A model generated the notes under the pieces. It saw only the letters and a list, made by a program, of their open reading frames with translations. It did not search any database and was not told the DNA's origin. DNA of 64,000 bases from Morganella morganii (GTDB lineage Bacteria > Pseudomonadota > Gammaproteobacteria > Enterobacterales > Enterobacteriaceae): positions 2,232,001 to 2,296,000 of the forward strand of contig NZ_CP069157.1 of the NCBI RefSeq assembly GCF_019243775.1. Reading direction: 5' to 3'. A program made the position numbers and the translations under genes. This document shows positions 54,679 through 63,059 of the stretch, piece after piece; position 1 is the stretch's first letter; the number at the start of each line of letters is the position of its first letter.

Positions 54679-55188
54679 ATGGATGTCGTCAGAACACTTA
54701 TTACCGGCGCTCTTGATAATATCAACCAGCGTGAGAAACGGGACGGAAAACCCCGTTTCAGCAGTCATTTTATCCGCACCTATCCTTATTTATGTCTGGC
54801 GATGGTGGTGTCCTATCTTGTTCTGGGTGTTCTTATTTATTATGCACCCTACTTCGGCTTTTACTGGCTGCTCGGTTTCAGTGCTCTGTTCCTGGTAATG
54901 GCTGCGGTTCTGCTGTTTGAGGTCAGACCGGTTTACCGCTTTACGGATATCGGCGTGCTGGATCTGCGGGTGTGCTACAACGGCGAATGGTTTGTCAGTG
55001 AAGTTGTGCCCCCGGAAACCCTGGCGGCGTTACTTGACCACCCGCAGGTCAGTGATTCACTGAAACAGGAGATCCGCCATATGACAGAAACAAAAGGTAC
55101 CGTGTCATTTTATGATCTGCATCTGATGGCGTACCCGGAAGCGCATCCGGAAAAACCACGCTCTCACTGGATGAAAGGTGCAGCTTAA
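54679..55188 (+). CDS. ylaC: Inner membrane protein YlaC
   Basis: YlaC is a conserved enteric membrane protein of unknown function. The 169-aa product has the family motif NINQREKRDGKPRFSSHFIR, two membrane helices (about 35-56 and 59-81) and the soluble VLDLRVCYNGEWFVSEVVPP. GGAGG lies 8 nt before the ATG. Length is somewhat above the 156 aa of E. coli because of a longer C-terminal tail. Confidence 0.88.
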   Translation: MDVVRTLITGALDNINQREKRDGKPRFSSHFIRTYPYLCLAMVVSYLVLGVLIYYAPYFGFYWLLGFSALFLVMAAVLLFEVRPVYRFTDIGVLDLRVCYNGEWFVSEVVPPETLAALLDHPQVSDSLKQEIRHMTETKGTVSFYDLHLMAYPEAHPEKPRSHWMKGAA

Positions 55189-55262
55189 GCCACTGTTTAT
55201 GCCTGTTTTTCACTCACCCGGGTTACTTGCTGAGCAAACAGAATAAAATTGCCTTTTTCCCG

Positions 55263-55291
55263 TTGACACAACCGGGGCACCCCGTTAATAT
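55263..55291 (+). promoter_or_regulatory. Promoter of tRNA-Asn 1
   Basis: TTGACA, 17-nt spacer, TAATAT, then a GC-rich discriminator (GCGCC), the form of stringently controlled stable-RNA promoters. Confidence 0.85.
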
Positions 55292-55298
55292 GCGCCTC

Positions 55299-55312
55299 GT
55301 TCCCAAGGGAAC
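55299..55312 (+). other. Leader hairpin of tRNA-Asn 1
   Basis: GTTCCC-AA-GGGAAC just 5 nt before the mature tRNA. The same stem is found with changed but paired bases before tRNA-Asn 2 (CTC/GAG) and 3. Confidence 0.55.
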
Positions 55313-55317
55313 ACGCT

Positions 55318-55393
55318 TCCTCCATAGTTCAGTCGGTAGAACGGCGGACTGTTAATCCGTATGTCGCTGGTTCAAGTCCAGCTGGAGGAGCCA
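55318..55393 (+). tRNA. tRNA-Asn (GTT) copy 1
   Basis: A 76-nt cloverleaf with encoded CCA: acceptor TCCTCCA pairs with TGGAGGA, D-arm around AGTTCAGTCGGTAGAACG, anticodon loop CTGTTAATC with GTT, T-arm CTGGTTCAAGTCCAG. Own promoter upstream and terminator at 55402-55426. Confidence 0.98.
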
Positions 55394-55401
55394 TATTTAA
55401 G

Positions 55402-55426
55402 AGCCCGCTCACTGAGCGGGCTTTTT
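55402..55426 (+). terminator. Terminator of tRNA-Asn 1
   Basis: Stem AGCCCGCTC / GAGCGGGCT with an ACT loop, then T5. Confidence 0.92.
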
Positions 55427-55495
55427 CGTTTTTGTCCCTGCTTATCCGCAATTGCTCAAGCCTTAGCCACTCAGTCATTTTTTTGCATTTTGCCC

Positions 55496-55524
55496 TTTAC
55501 AAGCTGCCGCAGGATAGCTATGAT
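55496..55524 (+). promoter_or_regulatory. Promoter of tRNA-Asn 2
   Basis: TTTACA, 17-nt spacer, TATGAT. Confidence 0.75.
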
Positions 55525-55530
55525 TCACCC

Positions 55531-55546
55531 CGTTCTCACGAGAACG
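55531..55546 (+). other. Leader hairpin of tRNA-Asn 2
   Basis: CGTTCTC-AC-GAGAACG, 4 nt before the mature tRNA; covaries with the copy-1 hairpin. Confidence 0.55.
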
Positions 55547-55550
55547 CGAT

Positions 55551-55626
55551 TCCTCCATAGTTCAGTCGGTAGAACGGCGGACTGTTAATCCGTATGTCGC
55601 TGGTTCAAGTCCAGCTGGAGGAGCCA
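55551..55626 (+). tRNA. tRNA-Asn (GTT) copy 2
   Basis: 76 nt, identical to copy 1. Terminator at 55634-55660. Confidence 0.98.
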
Positions 55627-55633
55627 AATTTAA

Positions 55634-55660
55634 AAGCCTGCTCACTGAGCAGGCTTTTTT
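55634..55660 (+). terminator. Terminator of tRNA-Asn 2
   Basis: Stem AAGCCTGCTC / GAGCAGGCTT with an ACT loop, then T-run. Compared with copies 1 and 3 one stem pair is exchanged (C-G to T-A), keeping the fold. Confidence 0.92.
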
Positions 55661-55813
55661 CATTTCTGCTGTTCTTCTTTTTCCGCACGGCTTCTGATGA
55701 ATTCCCTGAGGGTGAAAATCCGGATTTATACCTGTTAACCCCGTGATTTTGATGATTATTCCGCCGGAATGCTCATAAGTACGGCAAACAGATCACAATC
55801 TCTGATTTTCGCT

Positions 55814-55842
55814 TTGACAATCCGTTCTGACCACATTACTAT
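55814..55842 (+). promoter_or_regulatory. Promoter of tRNA-Asn 3
   Basis: TTGACA, 17-nt spacer, TACTAT, followed by GCACCCCG. Confidence 0.82.
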
Positions 55843-55849
55843 GCACCCC

Positions 55850-55864
55850 GTTCTCACAGAGAAC
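55850..55864 (+). other. Leader hairpin of tRNA-Asn 3
   Basis: GTTCTC-ACA-GAGAAC, 5 nt before the mature tRNA. Confidence 0.55.
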
Positions 55865-55869
55865 ACACT

Positions 55870-55945
55870 TCCTCCATAGTTCAGTCGGTAGAACGGCGGA
55901 CTGTTAATCCGTATGTCGCTGGTTCAAGTCCAGCTGGAGGAGCCA
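55870..55945 (+). tRNA. tRNA-Asn (GTT) copy 3
   Basis: 76 nt, identical to copies 1 and 2. Terminator at 55954-55978. Confidence 0.98.
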
Positions 55946-55953
55946 TATTTAAG

Positions 55954-55978
55954 AGCCCGCTCACTGAGCGGGCTTTTT
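55954..55978 (+). terminator. Terminator of tRNA-Asn 3
   Basis: Stem AGCCCGCTC / GAGCGGGCT with an ACT loop, then T5; same sequence as for copy 1. Confidence 0.92.
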
Positions 55979-56122
55979 CGTTTATGCCATCCGGTAATTT
56001 CTGTCTGCCTGTTTTTATTTTTCATGACTGACTGATTTACAGGCAGAAATTATGCTTTTTGCTGTTATTTCCTGCAAAGTGATCACAAACAAAGCAAACG
56101 ATTCAAAAAGTCATTTTTCATT

Positions 56123-56151
56123 TTGACAAACCGGCCCCGCCGCACTACTAT
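56123..56151 (+). promoter_or_regulatory. Promoter of tRNA-Asn 4
   Basis: TTGACA, 17-nt spacer, TACTAT, then GCACCCCGCG. Confidence 0.82.
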
Positions 56152-56171
56152 GCACCCCGCGTTGAAGATGT

Positions 56172-56247
56172 TCCTCCATAGTTCAGTCGGTAGAACGGCG
56201 GACTGTTAATCCGTATGTCGCTGGTTCGAGTCCAGCTGGAGGAGCCA
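56172..56247 (+). tRNA. tRNA-Asn (GTT) copy 4
   Basis: 76 nt; differs from the other three by one base in the T-loop (TTCGAG in place of TTCAAG, G at 56228). It lacks the leader hairpin and has no T-tailed hairpin directly after it; the convergent antitoxin gene ends 50 nt downstream. Confidence 0.98.
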
Positions 56248-56296
56248 ACGTTTACCTCTCCTGTTTATTTCTCTGTTTTATCCGCAGTATCCCGTA

Positions 56297-56599
56297 TCAG
56301 ACCCGGAACATATAATGCGTGCCGTCCGGCAGTTCAACATCAATATTCAGTTTTCCGCCGATGGCATCCACATAGCGTCTCAGCGTGGATAATTTGACAT
56401 CACGCCCCGGTTTTTCCATCCCTGCGACTGTCGGCTGTTTTATTCCCAGTGCCTGCGCCATTTCCACCTGTGTTTTCTTCACTTTCTCCCGCAGCTCCGC
56501 CAGATGGATATTCAGCAGGATCTCATCCGCCTGAACCCGTGCAGCAGCCGCGACTTCCGGCTTTTCCTCAGCCAGCAGTTGTCTGAGTGACTTTCCCAT
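56297..56599 (-). CDS. HigA-type antitoxin with Xre helix-turn-helix
   Basis: The 100-aa product has an N-terminal helical arm (MGKSLRQLLAEEKPEVAAAA) likely to wrap the toxin and a helix-turn-helix at about residues 40-85 (LREKVKKTQVEMAQALGIKQ, then PTVAGMEKPGRDVKLSTLRR). ATG 56599 follows AGGAG inside the end of the toxin unit; the two genes are 2 nt apart with the toxin first, the order typical of HigBA. It should repress its own promoter. Confidence 0.85.
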   Translation of the reverse strand: MGKSLRQLLAEEKPEVAAAARVQADEILLNIHLAELREKVKKTQVEMAQALGIKQPTVAGMEKPGRDVKLSTLRRYVDAIGGKLNIDVELPDGTHYMFRV

Positions 56600-56601
56600 T
56601 G

Positions 56602-56955
56602 TTAACTCCTGTTTTCCGGCCTGTTCAGCCATTCTGTATACTCACGGTCAGCCTGCGGGATCATCTGCATATAAAAACGTTTTTCTTTGCCGGTTTTATA
56701 CCCCGCACACAGCAAGACGCCTCTTCTCTCAGGGTCGAATGCAAAAAATGCCCGTATCGGTTGTCCCCTGCTCTGTATACGAAGCTCTTTCATATTCGTA
56801 TACCGGGAACCTTTTACAGTATCCGCATACGGCCTTGGTAAGCCGGGTCCCCGCTTCTCTAATACCAGCATCGCTGCCAGTATTGCTGCGCGATCTCCGT
56901 CATCCTGCTCAGCAAACCACGCTGTAAAATTATCTGTTGTGACTATCTTCCACAC
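56602..56955 (-). CDS. HigB/RelE-type toxin (Gp49-like)
   Basis: The 117-aa product looks like a ribosome-dependent mRNA interferase of the RelE/ParE superfamily: TDNFTAWFAEQDDGDRAAIL, YADTVKGSRYTNMKELRIQS, PIRAFFAFDPERRGVLLCAG and YKTGKEKRFYMQMIPQADRE. The G-x-K-x-L-R and R-x-F-x-F-D-P patterns fit the Gp49 subgroup. Activity is inferred from family only. Confidence 0.85.
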   Translation of the reverse strand: MWKIVTTDNFTAWFAEQDDGDRAAILAAMLVLEKRGPGLPRPYADTVKGSRYTNMKELRIQSRGQPIRAFFAFDPERRGVLLCAGYKTGKEKRFYMQMIPQADREYTEWLNRPENRS

Positions 56956-56969
56956 GTTATGTCCTTATA

Positions 56970-56989
56970 ATATAGATCATATGCTATAT
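56970..56989. promoter_or_regulatory. Operator-like dyad of the toxin-antitoxin unit
   Basis: ATATAG-N8-CTATAT lies 14 bp upstream of the toxin start, in an AT-rich promoter region. Xre antitoxins bind such dyads to repress their operon. Confidence 0.5.
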
Positions 56990-57231
56990 AGGTGCAAAGC
57001 AATAGTGCGGATTTTACAACAGGTCATTACGTCAACCGACCCGTGATGCCGGTAACCCGGACAAACATTCAGAAACCCCCTGCCCGTTTCTGCAACAGAG
57101 CTACCGTTTCTCCGCCGGTAACGCAAAAGCGCAAATTAACATGGTATTTACCGGCGAATCGTTCTATCATTCTTTTCCGGCTTATGGCACCCGCCATCAG
57201 GTTATCCTTTACTTATTTCGGAGCCGGTTCA

Positions 57232-58284
57232 ATGACTCATCCTGTTACTTCCCTGAAAATCCGCCGCCCTGACGACTGGCATATCCATTTCCGTGATGGT
57301 GCGATGCTCGGTACTGTTGTGCCTTTCACCAGTGAATTTTTCGGGCGCGCCATTGTGATGCCGAACCTGGTTCCGCCGGTCACCACAACCGATGCCGCCA
57401 TTGCGTACCGTGACCGTATTCTGGCCGCCGTACCGCAGGGGCACAGTTTCACCCCGCTGATGACCTGCTATCTGACCGATGACGCAGACCCGGCTGAGAT
57501 TGAACGCGGTTTCCGCGAAGGTGTGTTTACCGCCTGTAAATTGTATCCGGCGAATGCGACCACCAACTCCGCACACGGCGTGTCAGATATCCGCAATATT
57601 TATCCGGTGCTGGAGATGATGTCCCGCAACGGTATGCCGCTGCTGGTACACGGTGAAGTGACACACGCCGATATTGATATTTTCGACCGTGAAGCCCGTT
57701 TTATTGATGATGTGATGATCCCGCTGCGCCGTGATTTCCCGGCACTGAAAGTGGTGTTCGAGCATATCACCACCAAAGAAGCTGCTCAGTATGTGCTGGA
57801 CGGGGATGATAATGTCGCCGCCACACTGACACCGCAGCATCTGATGTTTAACCGCAACCATATGCTGGTCGGCGGTGTACGTCCGCATCTGTTCTGCCTG
57901 CCGATTCTGAAACGTAATGTACATCAGGAAGCACTGCGTCAGGCAGTGGCCGGCGGCTGCAAACGGTTCTTCCTCGGTACGGACAGCGCTCCGCATGCCC
58001 GTCACCGCAAAGAGTCCTCCTGCGGCTGTGCAGGGGTGTTCAATGCCCCCACCGCGCTGGCCGCGTATGCCACAGTATTTGAGGAGCTGAACGCGCTGGA
58101 GCACTTTGAGGCATTCTGTTCACTGAACGGCCCGGCATTTTATAGTCTGCCGGTCAATGACGGTTTTATCGAATTAACCCGTCAGGAAGTCATCACCCCG
58201 GAAATCATTAACGGCGCAGAGGATATTTTAGTGCCTTTCCTGGCCGGAACCGATGCCCGCTGGGATGTTAAAATCTGTCGTTAA
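57232..58284 (+). CDS. pyrC: Dihydroorotase PyrC
   Basis: PyrC closes N-carbamoyl-aspartate to dihydroorotate in pyrimidine synthesis. The 350-aa product has the metal-binding His17 and His19 ([10 protein letters not shown]), the carbamylated Lys in [37 protein letters not shown] and the catalytic Asp of [18 protein letters not shown] 57232 follows GGAG at 8 nt and aligns with E. coli PyrC; a frame from 56992 runs upstream without family sequence. Followed by bssS as in E. coli-like synteny. Confidence 0.98.
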   Translation: MTHPVTSLKIRRPDDWHIHFRDGAMLGTVVPFTSEFFGRAIVMPNLVPPVTTTDAAIAYRDRILAAVPQGHSFTPLMTCYLTDDADPAEIERGFREGVFTACKLYPANATTNSAHGVSDIRNIYPVLEMMSRNGMPLLVHGEVTHADIDIFDREARFIDDVMIPLRRDFPALKVVFEHITTKEAAQYVLDGDDNVAATLTPQHLMFNRNHMLVGGVRPHLFCLPILKRNVHQEALRQAVAGGCKRFFLGTDSAPHARHRKESSCGCAGVFNAPTALAAYATVFEELNALEHFEAFCSLNGPAFYSLPVNDGFIELTRQEVITPEIINGAEDILVPFLAGTDARWDVKICR

Positions 58285-58308
58285 GCAAAATAAACCAGGT
58301 ATAAACAC

Positions 58309-58405
58309 TCAGACTTTTAGTGCAATAAGGTAAAAACCATCTTATTGCACTACTATTATGTTCAGAGAAGGCGTTTTTGCCGTTTTTTGCATAATAAAAG
58401 TCTGA
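58309..58405. repeat. Nested inverted-repeat element between pyrC and bssS
   Basis: Outer arms TCAGACTTTTA (58309-58319) and TAAAAGTCTGA (58395-58405) are perfect 11-bp inverted repeats. Inside lies a second perfect pair, GTGCAATAAG (58320-58329) and CTTATTGCAC (58341-58350), and a small GGC-GTTTTT-GCC hairpin near 58369-58379. It could fold as a three-way RNA junction, act as the pyrC 3' end, or be a short relic of a miniature inverted-repeat element. No flanking direct repeat is seen. Confidence 0.7.
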
Positions 58406-58518
58406 TCCCCCCTTTTTACTTTGCGAAAAGACCTTATACTGATATCACCCGTTGTTAACGGGACGTTAGCTCTTAGTCAGAGATACTTAACCATCTTGCC
58501 GTATGATTAGGAGGTTCC

Positions 58519-58776
58519 ATGAACGATAAAAAAACCGTGATCCAGACTCATCCGGTTATCGGATGGGATATCAGTACCGTCGACAGTTACGACGCCATGA
58601 TGCTGCGCCTGCATTATCTGCAGGATCAGTCCCAGTCTCCCGAACATGCAGAAGTGGATAAAACTATGTGGCTGACGACCGATGTCGCCCGCCAGTTGAT
58701 TGACATACTTCAGGCCGGTATCGATAAAATTGAGTCCGGCGAATATTATAATCAGTCAGATAATATCAGACACTGA
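58519..58776 (+). CDS. bssS: Biofilm/stress protein BssS
   Basis: BssS is a small cytoplasmic protein that affects biofilm and indole signalling in E. coli. The 85-aa product matches in VIQTHPVIGWDISTVDSYDA, MLRLHYLQ and MWLTTDVARQLIDILQAGID. A strong AGGAGG precedes the ATG. Adjacent to pyrC, and followed by a terminator. Confidence 0.94.
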   Translation: MNDKKTVIQTHPVIGWDISTVDSYDAMMLRLHYLQDQSQSPEHAEVDKTMWLTTDVARQLIDILQAGIDKIESGEYYNQSDNIRH

Positions 58777-58797
58777 CACGCAAAGACTGCACAAGAG

Positions 58798-58825
58798 GGA
58801 CACCATTTGGTGTCCTTTGTGTTTT
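58798..58825 (+). terminator. Terminator after bssS
   Basis: Perfect 8-bp stem GGACACCA / TGGTGTCC, then TTTGTGTTTT. Confidence 0.85.
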
Positions 58826-58832
58826 CTGCGGC

Positions 58833-58860
58833 AAAAAAAAAAGACCACCCGGAGGTGGTC
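58833..58860 (-). terminator. Terminator after ttrA
   Basis: Perfect 7-bp stem GACCACC / GGTGGTC with a 4-nt loop; read leftward it is followed by ten T. Ends the ttrBCA transcript. Confidence 0.92.
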
Positions 58861-58921
58861 AGAGGTATTGCATTACGACTTATTATAATTGTTGGATGAT
58901 GGGTTGAGGCAGACAGTGTTA

Positions 58922-61900
58922 TCAGGCTGCGGAAATCCGTTCCACTTTCGCCGGCAATCCCTGCCGCACAGACGCTCCGGTTACCCAGTCCAGCCAGGTG
59001 TTAGCCACCTGGCGGGTCGGGTCAGCGAAGCCGAGGTCGTTGATATTAATGCCGGACGCGATGCGTTTATCCATCGCCAGCGCTTCGCCGTCAAGATAGT
59101 GCTGACGTGCGCCCATTTCGTGATGTCCGTAACCGTGTTCAATCGCCACCACACCCGGCATCACACCGGTCAGCAGGCTGATCTGCGCTTCGACACTGCC
59201 GCCCGGCGTGGTGATACGCACCAGATCCCCGTGCTGCACGCCGAACTTCTCACCGTCCGCCGGGTTGATCGCCACCAGGTTTGACGGTTTCACATGGTGC
59301 AGGCGCTCAATCATGGTGGTTGAACTACTCATCACATGGGATTTAAAGGACATCAGTTTCAGCGGCCAGCTTTCCGCCGGATAGACGCGGTCAATATCGC
59401 TGCCGTCCGACAGACGCGGCGGATAATAGGCCGGACACCCGCTGAAACGCTCGCCGGTGATGGCATGGCGGTTCTGCGCCACTTCCGCGTTCCAGATCTG
59501 CAGCGGCTGTTTCCACTGCGGCCCGGTTTTCTCCCCGTCCCAGCCTTTTTCATACGGCGCAAAACGGCCGCCGCGGCTGAAGAGATAAGCAACACGGCTG
59601 ATTTCTTCTGCTTTCAGCACCTGCTGCATAACAGGCATGATGCGATCCACCCCGGACAGACGGATATCCGCCTCTTTGGCTTCCGGCCCCGGTTTTTCGC
59701 CCATAAAGGCGGTATTGGCCGCCACACGCAGATAGTAATCCTCCGCCGTGTTCAGCGGATAAGTGTTGCCGTCATTGTCCGCGATAGCATTATCACCGAA
59801 TCCCGGCAGGTTCAGGGCTTTCGCCACCGCAATACAGAAGGATTCCATCGCTACCGGCTGACCATCCGCCGTTTTTGCCACACGCGGCGCAACAACCGGC
59901 CAGCGGGCGGTGGTGGCTTTGGTCTGTACACCGGACCACGGCGCACTGAATCCCCAGCTTTCAAAGTTGTGGGTATCCGGCACAATGTAATCCGCCAGCG
60001 CGGTGGTTTCATTCATAAAGGCATCGATACCGATAATCAGCGGCAGATGCGCCGGGTCTTTCAGCTTCTCTTCCATCACCTGACGGATCCCCGCAATGCC
60101 GTACAGCGGGTTGGTCATATTGGTGATCCAGGCCTTCAGTTTGTGCGGATACCCTTCCAGTGCAGAGCCGAGCTGCTCGGTCAGCTGACCGGCTGCCAGC
60201 GGATACCACGGTGCTTTGGCCGGATACGGGTTCTGACCGGCGGAAACCTTGTTTTTGTATTCATCGGATTTTTCATAGACCGACTTGCTGCGCGCCAGGT
60301 TCATGCCTTTCGGCTTCACTTTGCCCGGGAAGCTGTCCATTTTGTAGCACGGCCCGTCATTGGCACCGTTAAACTTGCCGCCGCCGACAGACACACCGCC
60401 TTTCAGGTTCATGTTACCGATCAGCGCATTCAGCATGATCACCGCCCAGGCGTTATAGAATCCGTTACCGGACATCATCCCGCCGTGCGAAATGACCGCC
60501 GCCTGACGGCCGTATGAGGTTAGTGTTTTCGCCAGTGCGGCAATCGTTTCTTCCGGCACACCACAGCGGGCGCTGTATTCTGCCGGGGTAAAACGTTGTG
60601 CGGATTCTTTCAGCAGCAGGAAACTGCTCTTCAGATTCACAGTGGTGCCGTCTGCCAGCGTGACCGGCTGGCTGACTTCAAGTACCGCACGGTCACAATT
60701 GTCCGCCGGAACCAGCTCACCCTGCTCTGTCAGTACCATATACACCGGCTCTTCGGATGTTTGTCCGCTCAGGGCTTCGGCTGTCAGATGCTGACCGGCC
60801 AGCGGATGCGCATCATCGGTGATGACAAGATGAGTCGCGTTTGTCCAGCTGCTCTCACCGACACGCTTCATGGAGGCTTCCCCCGGAACGGCGAGATACT
60901 CCGCGTTATAGCGGTTATTCTCAATCATCCAGCGGATCATACCCATGACCAGCGCGGAATCGGTGCCCGGTGTGATTGGGATCCAGTGTCCGTGGTCATT
61001 GGCAAGCGTAGTGGTCAGCGGCAGTGCCGGTGAAACCACCGCATAGTTAAAGCTGTCGCGGATCCGCGCATTGGCCAGCTGACGCCCCTGGCGTTTGAAC
61101 GGGTTACCGGACTGCGCCGGAGAGGTGCCGAGGAACAGGGCAAACTTCACATAATCCCAGTCCGGTTTGACGTGGGCGTTTTTGTCCAGGTCGTTCATCA
61201 GCGCACCGGAGCCGGCGCGATAGGCCAGTCCGCAATAAGCGCCGTGTGCGCCGAAGTTTTTGCTGCCGAAGGCATTCTGGGCAAAACGGCGGATAAAGGT
61301 ATCGCGCCCGTCATCCCCGGCGTTGGTCACCAGTAACTGGTTTGCCACCGGGCCGAGTGCAGGCTGTGCCGGGTCAATCAGCGTATCGAGGTCACGGATA
61401 GCACGCAGCCCGTCCACATGACCTTCGCCGAACAGATCACCGCCTTCCGTCACTTCTTTTATCAGCTGTTCAAAGCTGATGCGCTGCCATTTACCTTCGC
61501 CGCGTTTACCGGCGCGCTTCATCGGCTCCAGGATACGCAGCGGGCTGTGCAGCCCTTCCATCAGTGTCGCGCCACGGGCACAGGCGGTGGAACGTCCTTC
61601 CAGGCCGCTTTCGCCGCCCATGTTTTTCAGGGCTTCCGCCAGCGGCGTGTTATAGGCGATGTGGTGGTCGTGAGAGAGCGGATGATACGGGTTACCGGCA
61701 ATGCGGATCACCTGATTGGTTTCGCGGTCAACACGGGCACGGATCCCGCACTGCGTCCAGCAGCCGAAGCACTGGGTCATCGATACCGCCTGTGCGTTTT
61801 CCGCCTGCCAGCCTTTCAGGGCATTCCCTTCCGGGATCAGCGAGTTACCGTTAATGCGGTGCAGAGTCACTTTACCGGAAGTACCGTTCATCAGCCCGTC

Positions 61901-62002
61901 GACGGCGCGTTTCGCCACATCGCGGTAACTGTAACCGAACGCTGCCAGTCCGCCGATCGCCAAACCTGCTTTTAACCACTGACGTCTTGTTGACTTAGCC
62001 AT
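58922..62002 (-). CDS. ttrA: Tetrathionate reductase catalytic subunit TtrA
   Basis: TtrA is the periplasmic molybdopterin subunit that reduces tetrathionate to thiosulfate. The 1026-aa precursor has a Tat signal (KSTRRQWLKAGLAIGGLAAF), the iron-sulfur Cys region (SMTQCFGCWTQCGIRARVD with STACARGATLMEG), molybdopterin-binding segments (KFALFLGTSPAQSGNPFKRQ, DALINETTALADY-type region) and a C-terminal dinucleotide-binding domain. ATG 62002 overlaps the ttrC stop by 8 nt. Length and order ttrB-ttrC-ttrA match the Salmonella locus. Confidence 0.95.
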   Translation of the reverse strand: MAKSTRRQWLKAGLAIGGLAAFGYSYRDVAKRAVDGLMNGTSGKVTLHRINGNSLIPEGNALKGWQAENAQAVSMTQCFGCWTQCGIRARVDRETNQVIRIAGNPYHPLSHDHHIAYNTPLAEALKNMGGESGLEGRSTACARGATLMEGLHSPLRILEPMKRAGKRGEGKWQRISFEQLIKEVTEGGDLFGEGHVDGLRAIRDLDTLIDPAQPALGPVANQLLVTNAGDDGRDTFIRRFAQNAFGSKNFGAHGAYCGLAYRAGSGALMNDLDKNAHVKPDWDYVKFALFLGTSPAQSGNPFKRQGRQLANARIRDSFNYAVVSPALPLTTTLANDHGHWIPITPGTDSALVMGMIRWMIENNRYNAEYLAVPGEASMKRVGESSWTNATHLVITDDAHPLAGQHLTAEALSGQTSEEPVYMVLTEQGELVPADNCDRAVLEVSQPVTLADGTTVNLKSSFLLLKESAQRFTPAEYSARCGVPEETIAALAKTLTSYGRQAAVISHGGMMSGNGFYNAWAVIMLNALIGNMNLKGGVSVGGGKFNGANDGPCYKMDSFPGKVKPKGMNLARSKSVYEKSDEYKNKVSAGQNPYPAKAPWYPLAAGQLTEQLGSALEGYPHKLKAWITNMTNPLYGIAGIRQVMEEKLKDPAHLPLIIGIDAFMNETTALADYIVPDTHNFESWGFSAPWSGVQTKATTARWPVVAPRVAKTADGQPVAMESFCIAVAKALNLPGFGDNAIADNDGNTYPLNTAEDYYLRVAANTAFMGEKPGPEAKEADIRLSGVDRIMPVMQQVLKAEEISRVAYLFSRGGRFAPYEKGWDGEKTGPQWKQPLQIWNAEVAQNRHAITGERFSGCPAYYPPRLSDGSDIDRVYPAESWPLKLMSFKSHVMSSSTTMIERLHHVKPSNLVAINPADGEKFGVQHGDLVRITTPGGSVEAQISLLTGVMPGVVAIEHGYGHHEMGARQHYLDGEALAMDKRIASGININDLGFADPTRQVANTWLDWVTGASVRQGLPAKVERISAA

Positions 62003-63059
62003 GTTGTACACCCCCGTCCTGCGCGACTTTCTGTTGATTCTGTACTTTGTTATTAACCCAGCGGATACCTTCACGGAATATAATCACCAGAGCTATCCAT
62101 AAACCGATCGTGCCGATAATGGCCTGAATACCATCCGTGCCCATCGGCAGGCTGTACGGATTGTGCATGACATTGTATTTCGGCAGCGTCTGTACCTGCA
62201 TCAGCAGCAGCCAGCGCAGCGACCAGGTCAGGAACAGTGTCAGCAGCGCATGAACGGTGATATACGCGACTGAGCCACGGCGGGTCAGCAGACGGACCGC
62301 CAGCACCATCAGCGCAATCCACAGAACGATTTCCCCCATCGCCAGTGTCCACCCGGTTGTGCCGAAACGGAGCTGGGCGCGGATAGCGGCACCGGAAATG
62401 GTGTCACCGGCGATCCAGAATCCCATACACACCGCCAGCAGCAGTAACGAAACCACCTGCAGACGCGCCAGTTGCGCCTGATACTGCGGCTCACGGCGGG
62501 CACCCAGCATCATCAGGGCAGGCAGTGCCTGTAATGCACTGAAGAAGAGCAGCACCGGGATCCAGTAACTGAACCAGATCGGATGCGCACGCACCACTGA
62601 AACCTCACGGCCGGTATACAGCAGCAGGCCGATGGCGAATGCGGCACTGCCGAGTGCCACCCAGCGGGTCAGTTTAAATTGCTTATGCCAGATTTTGTCC
62701 GCCACCAGCGCCAGGAAATAGAGACCGATACAGCCGGTAAACGCCGGCAGGAACAGAGCGCCCCACGGCATCCACGACCACGGCGTCGGATAAGCATAGA
62801 AATGCCAGACACGGGCGGTCTGATGCAGATCCGCTGTCAGTGCCATCGGCGCGGCGATCCCGAGGGTGATGCTGATAAAGACCGCGAGCATCTCAAGGCG
62901 GGCATCCCGTTTGTCTCCCCGCCAGCGCTGCCAGCAGGCATACAGGGCGGCACAGGCGGCGATCCCTATCATAAAGAAGTATTGCACCGCCCACGGCAGC
63001 CAGGTGATTTCCTGCGGCCGGGCCAGCACTTCCTGAATTAACATCGCTTGTTCAGTCAT
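61995..63059 (-). CDS. ttrC: Tetrathionate reductase membrane subunit TtrC
   Basis: TtrC is the NrfD-type quinol oxidase subunit that passes electrons to TtrB. The 354-aa product has about nine membrane helices, with PQEITWLPWAVQYFFMIGIA at the N-terminus, WHFYAYPTPWSWMPWGALFL and HPIWFSYWIPVLLFFSALQA. ATG 63059 overlaps the ttrB stop by 1 nt and follows GGAGATCC. Confidence 0.95.
   Translation of the reverse strand: MTEQAMLIQEVLARPQEITWLPWAVQYFFMIGIAACAALYACWQRWRGDKRDARLEMLAVFISITLGIAAPMALTADLHQTARVWHFYAYPTPWSWMPWGALFLPAFTGCIGLYFLALVADKIWHKQFKLTRWVALGSAAFAIGLLLYTGREVSVVRAHPIWFSYWIPVLLFFSALQALPALMMLGARREPQYQAQLARLQVVSLLLLAVCMGFWIAGDTISGAAIRAQLRFGTTGWTLAMGEIVLWIALMVLAVRLLTRRGSVAYITVHALLTLFLTWSLRWLLLMQVQTLPKYNVMHNPYSLPMGTDGIQAIIGTIGLWIALVIIFREGIRWVNNKVQNQQKVAQDGGVQHG

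Noticed and set aside
55318..56247. CRISPR-like array because of four near-identical repeats
   Set aside because: The repeats are complete 76-nt tRNA-Asn genes with promoters and terminators.
57116..57140. PurR box upstream of pyrC (ACGCAAAAGCGCAAAT)
   Set aside because: The second half is not the inverted complement needed for a PurR palindrome.
55318..57231. Genomic island inserted at a tRNA-Asn gene
   Set aside because: No integrase and no repeated tRNA 3' end was found; only a small toxin-antitoxin pair lies beside it.
59336..60517. Long open frame (393 codons) on the + strand opposite ttrA
   Set aside because: Antisense shadow of a well-supported Ttr subunit; Arg/His-rich with no domain, and no ribosome site.
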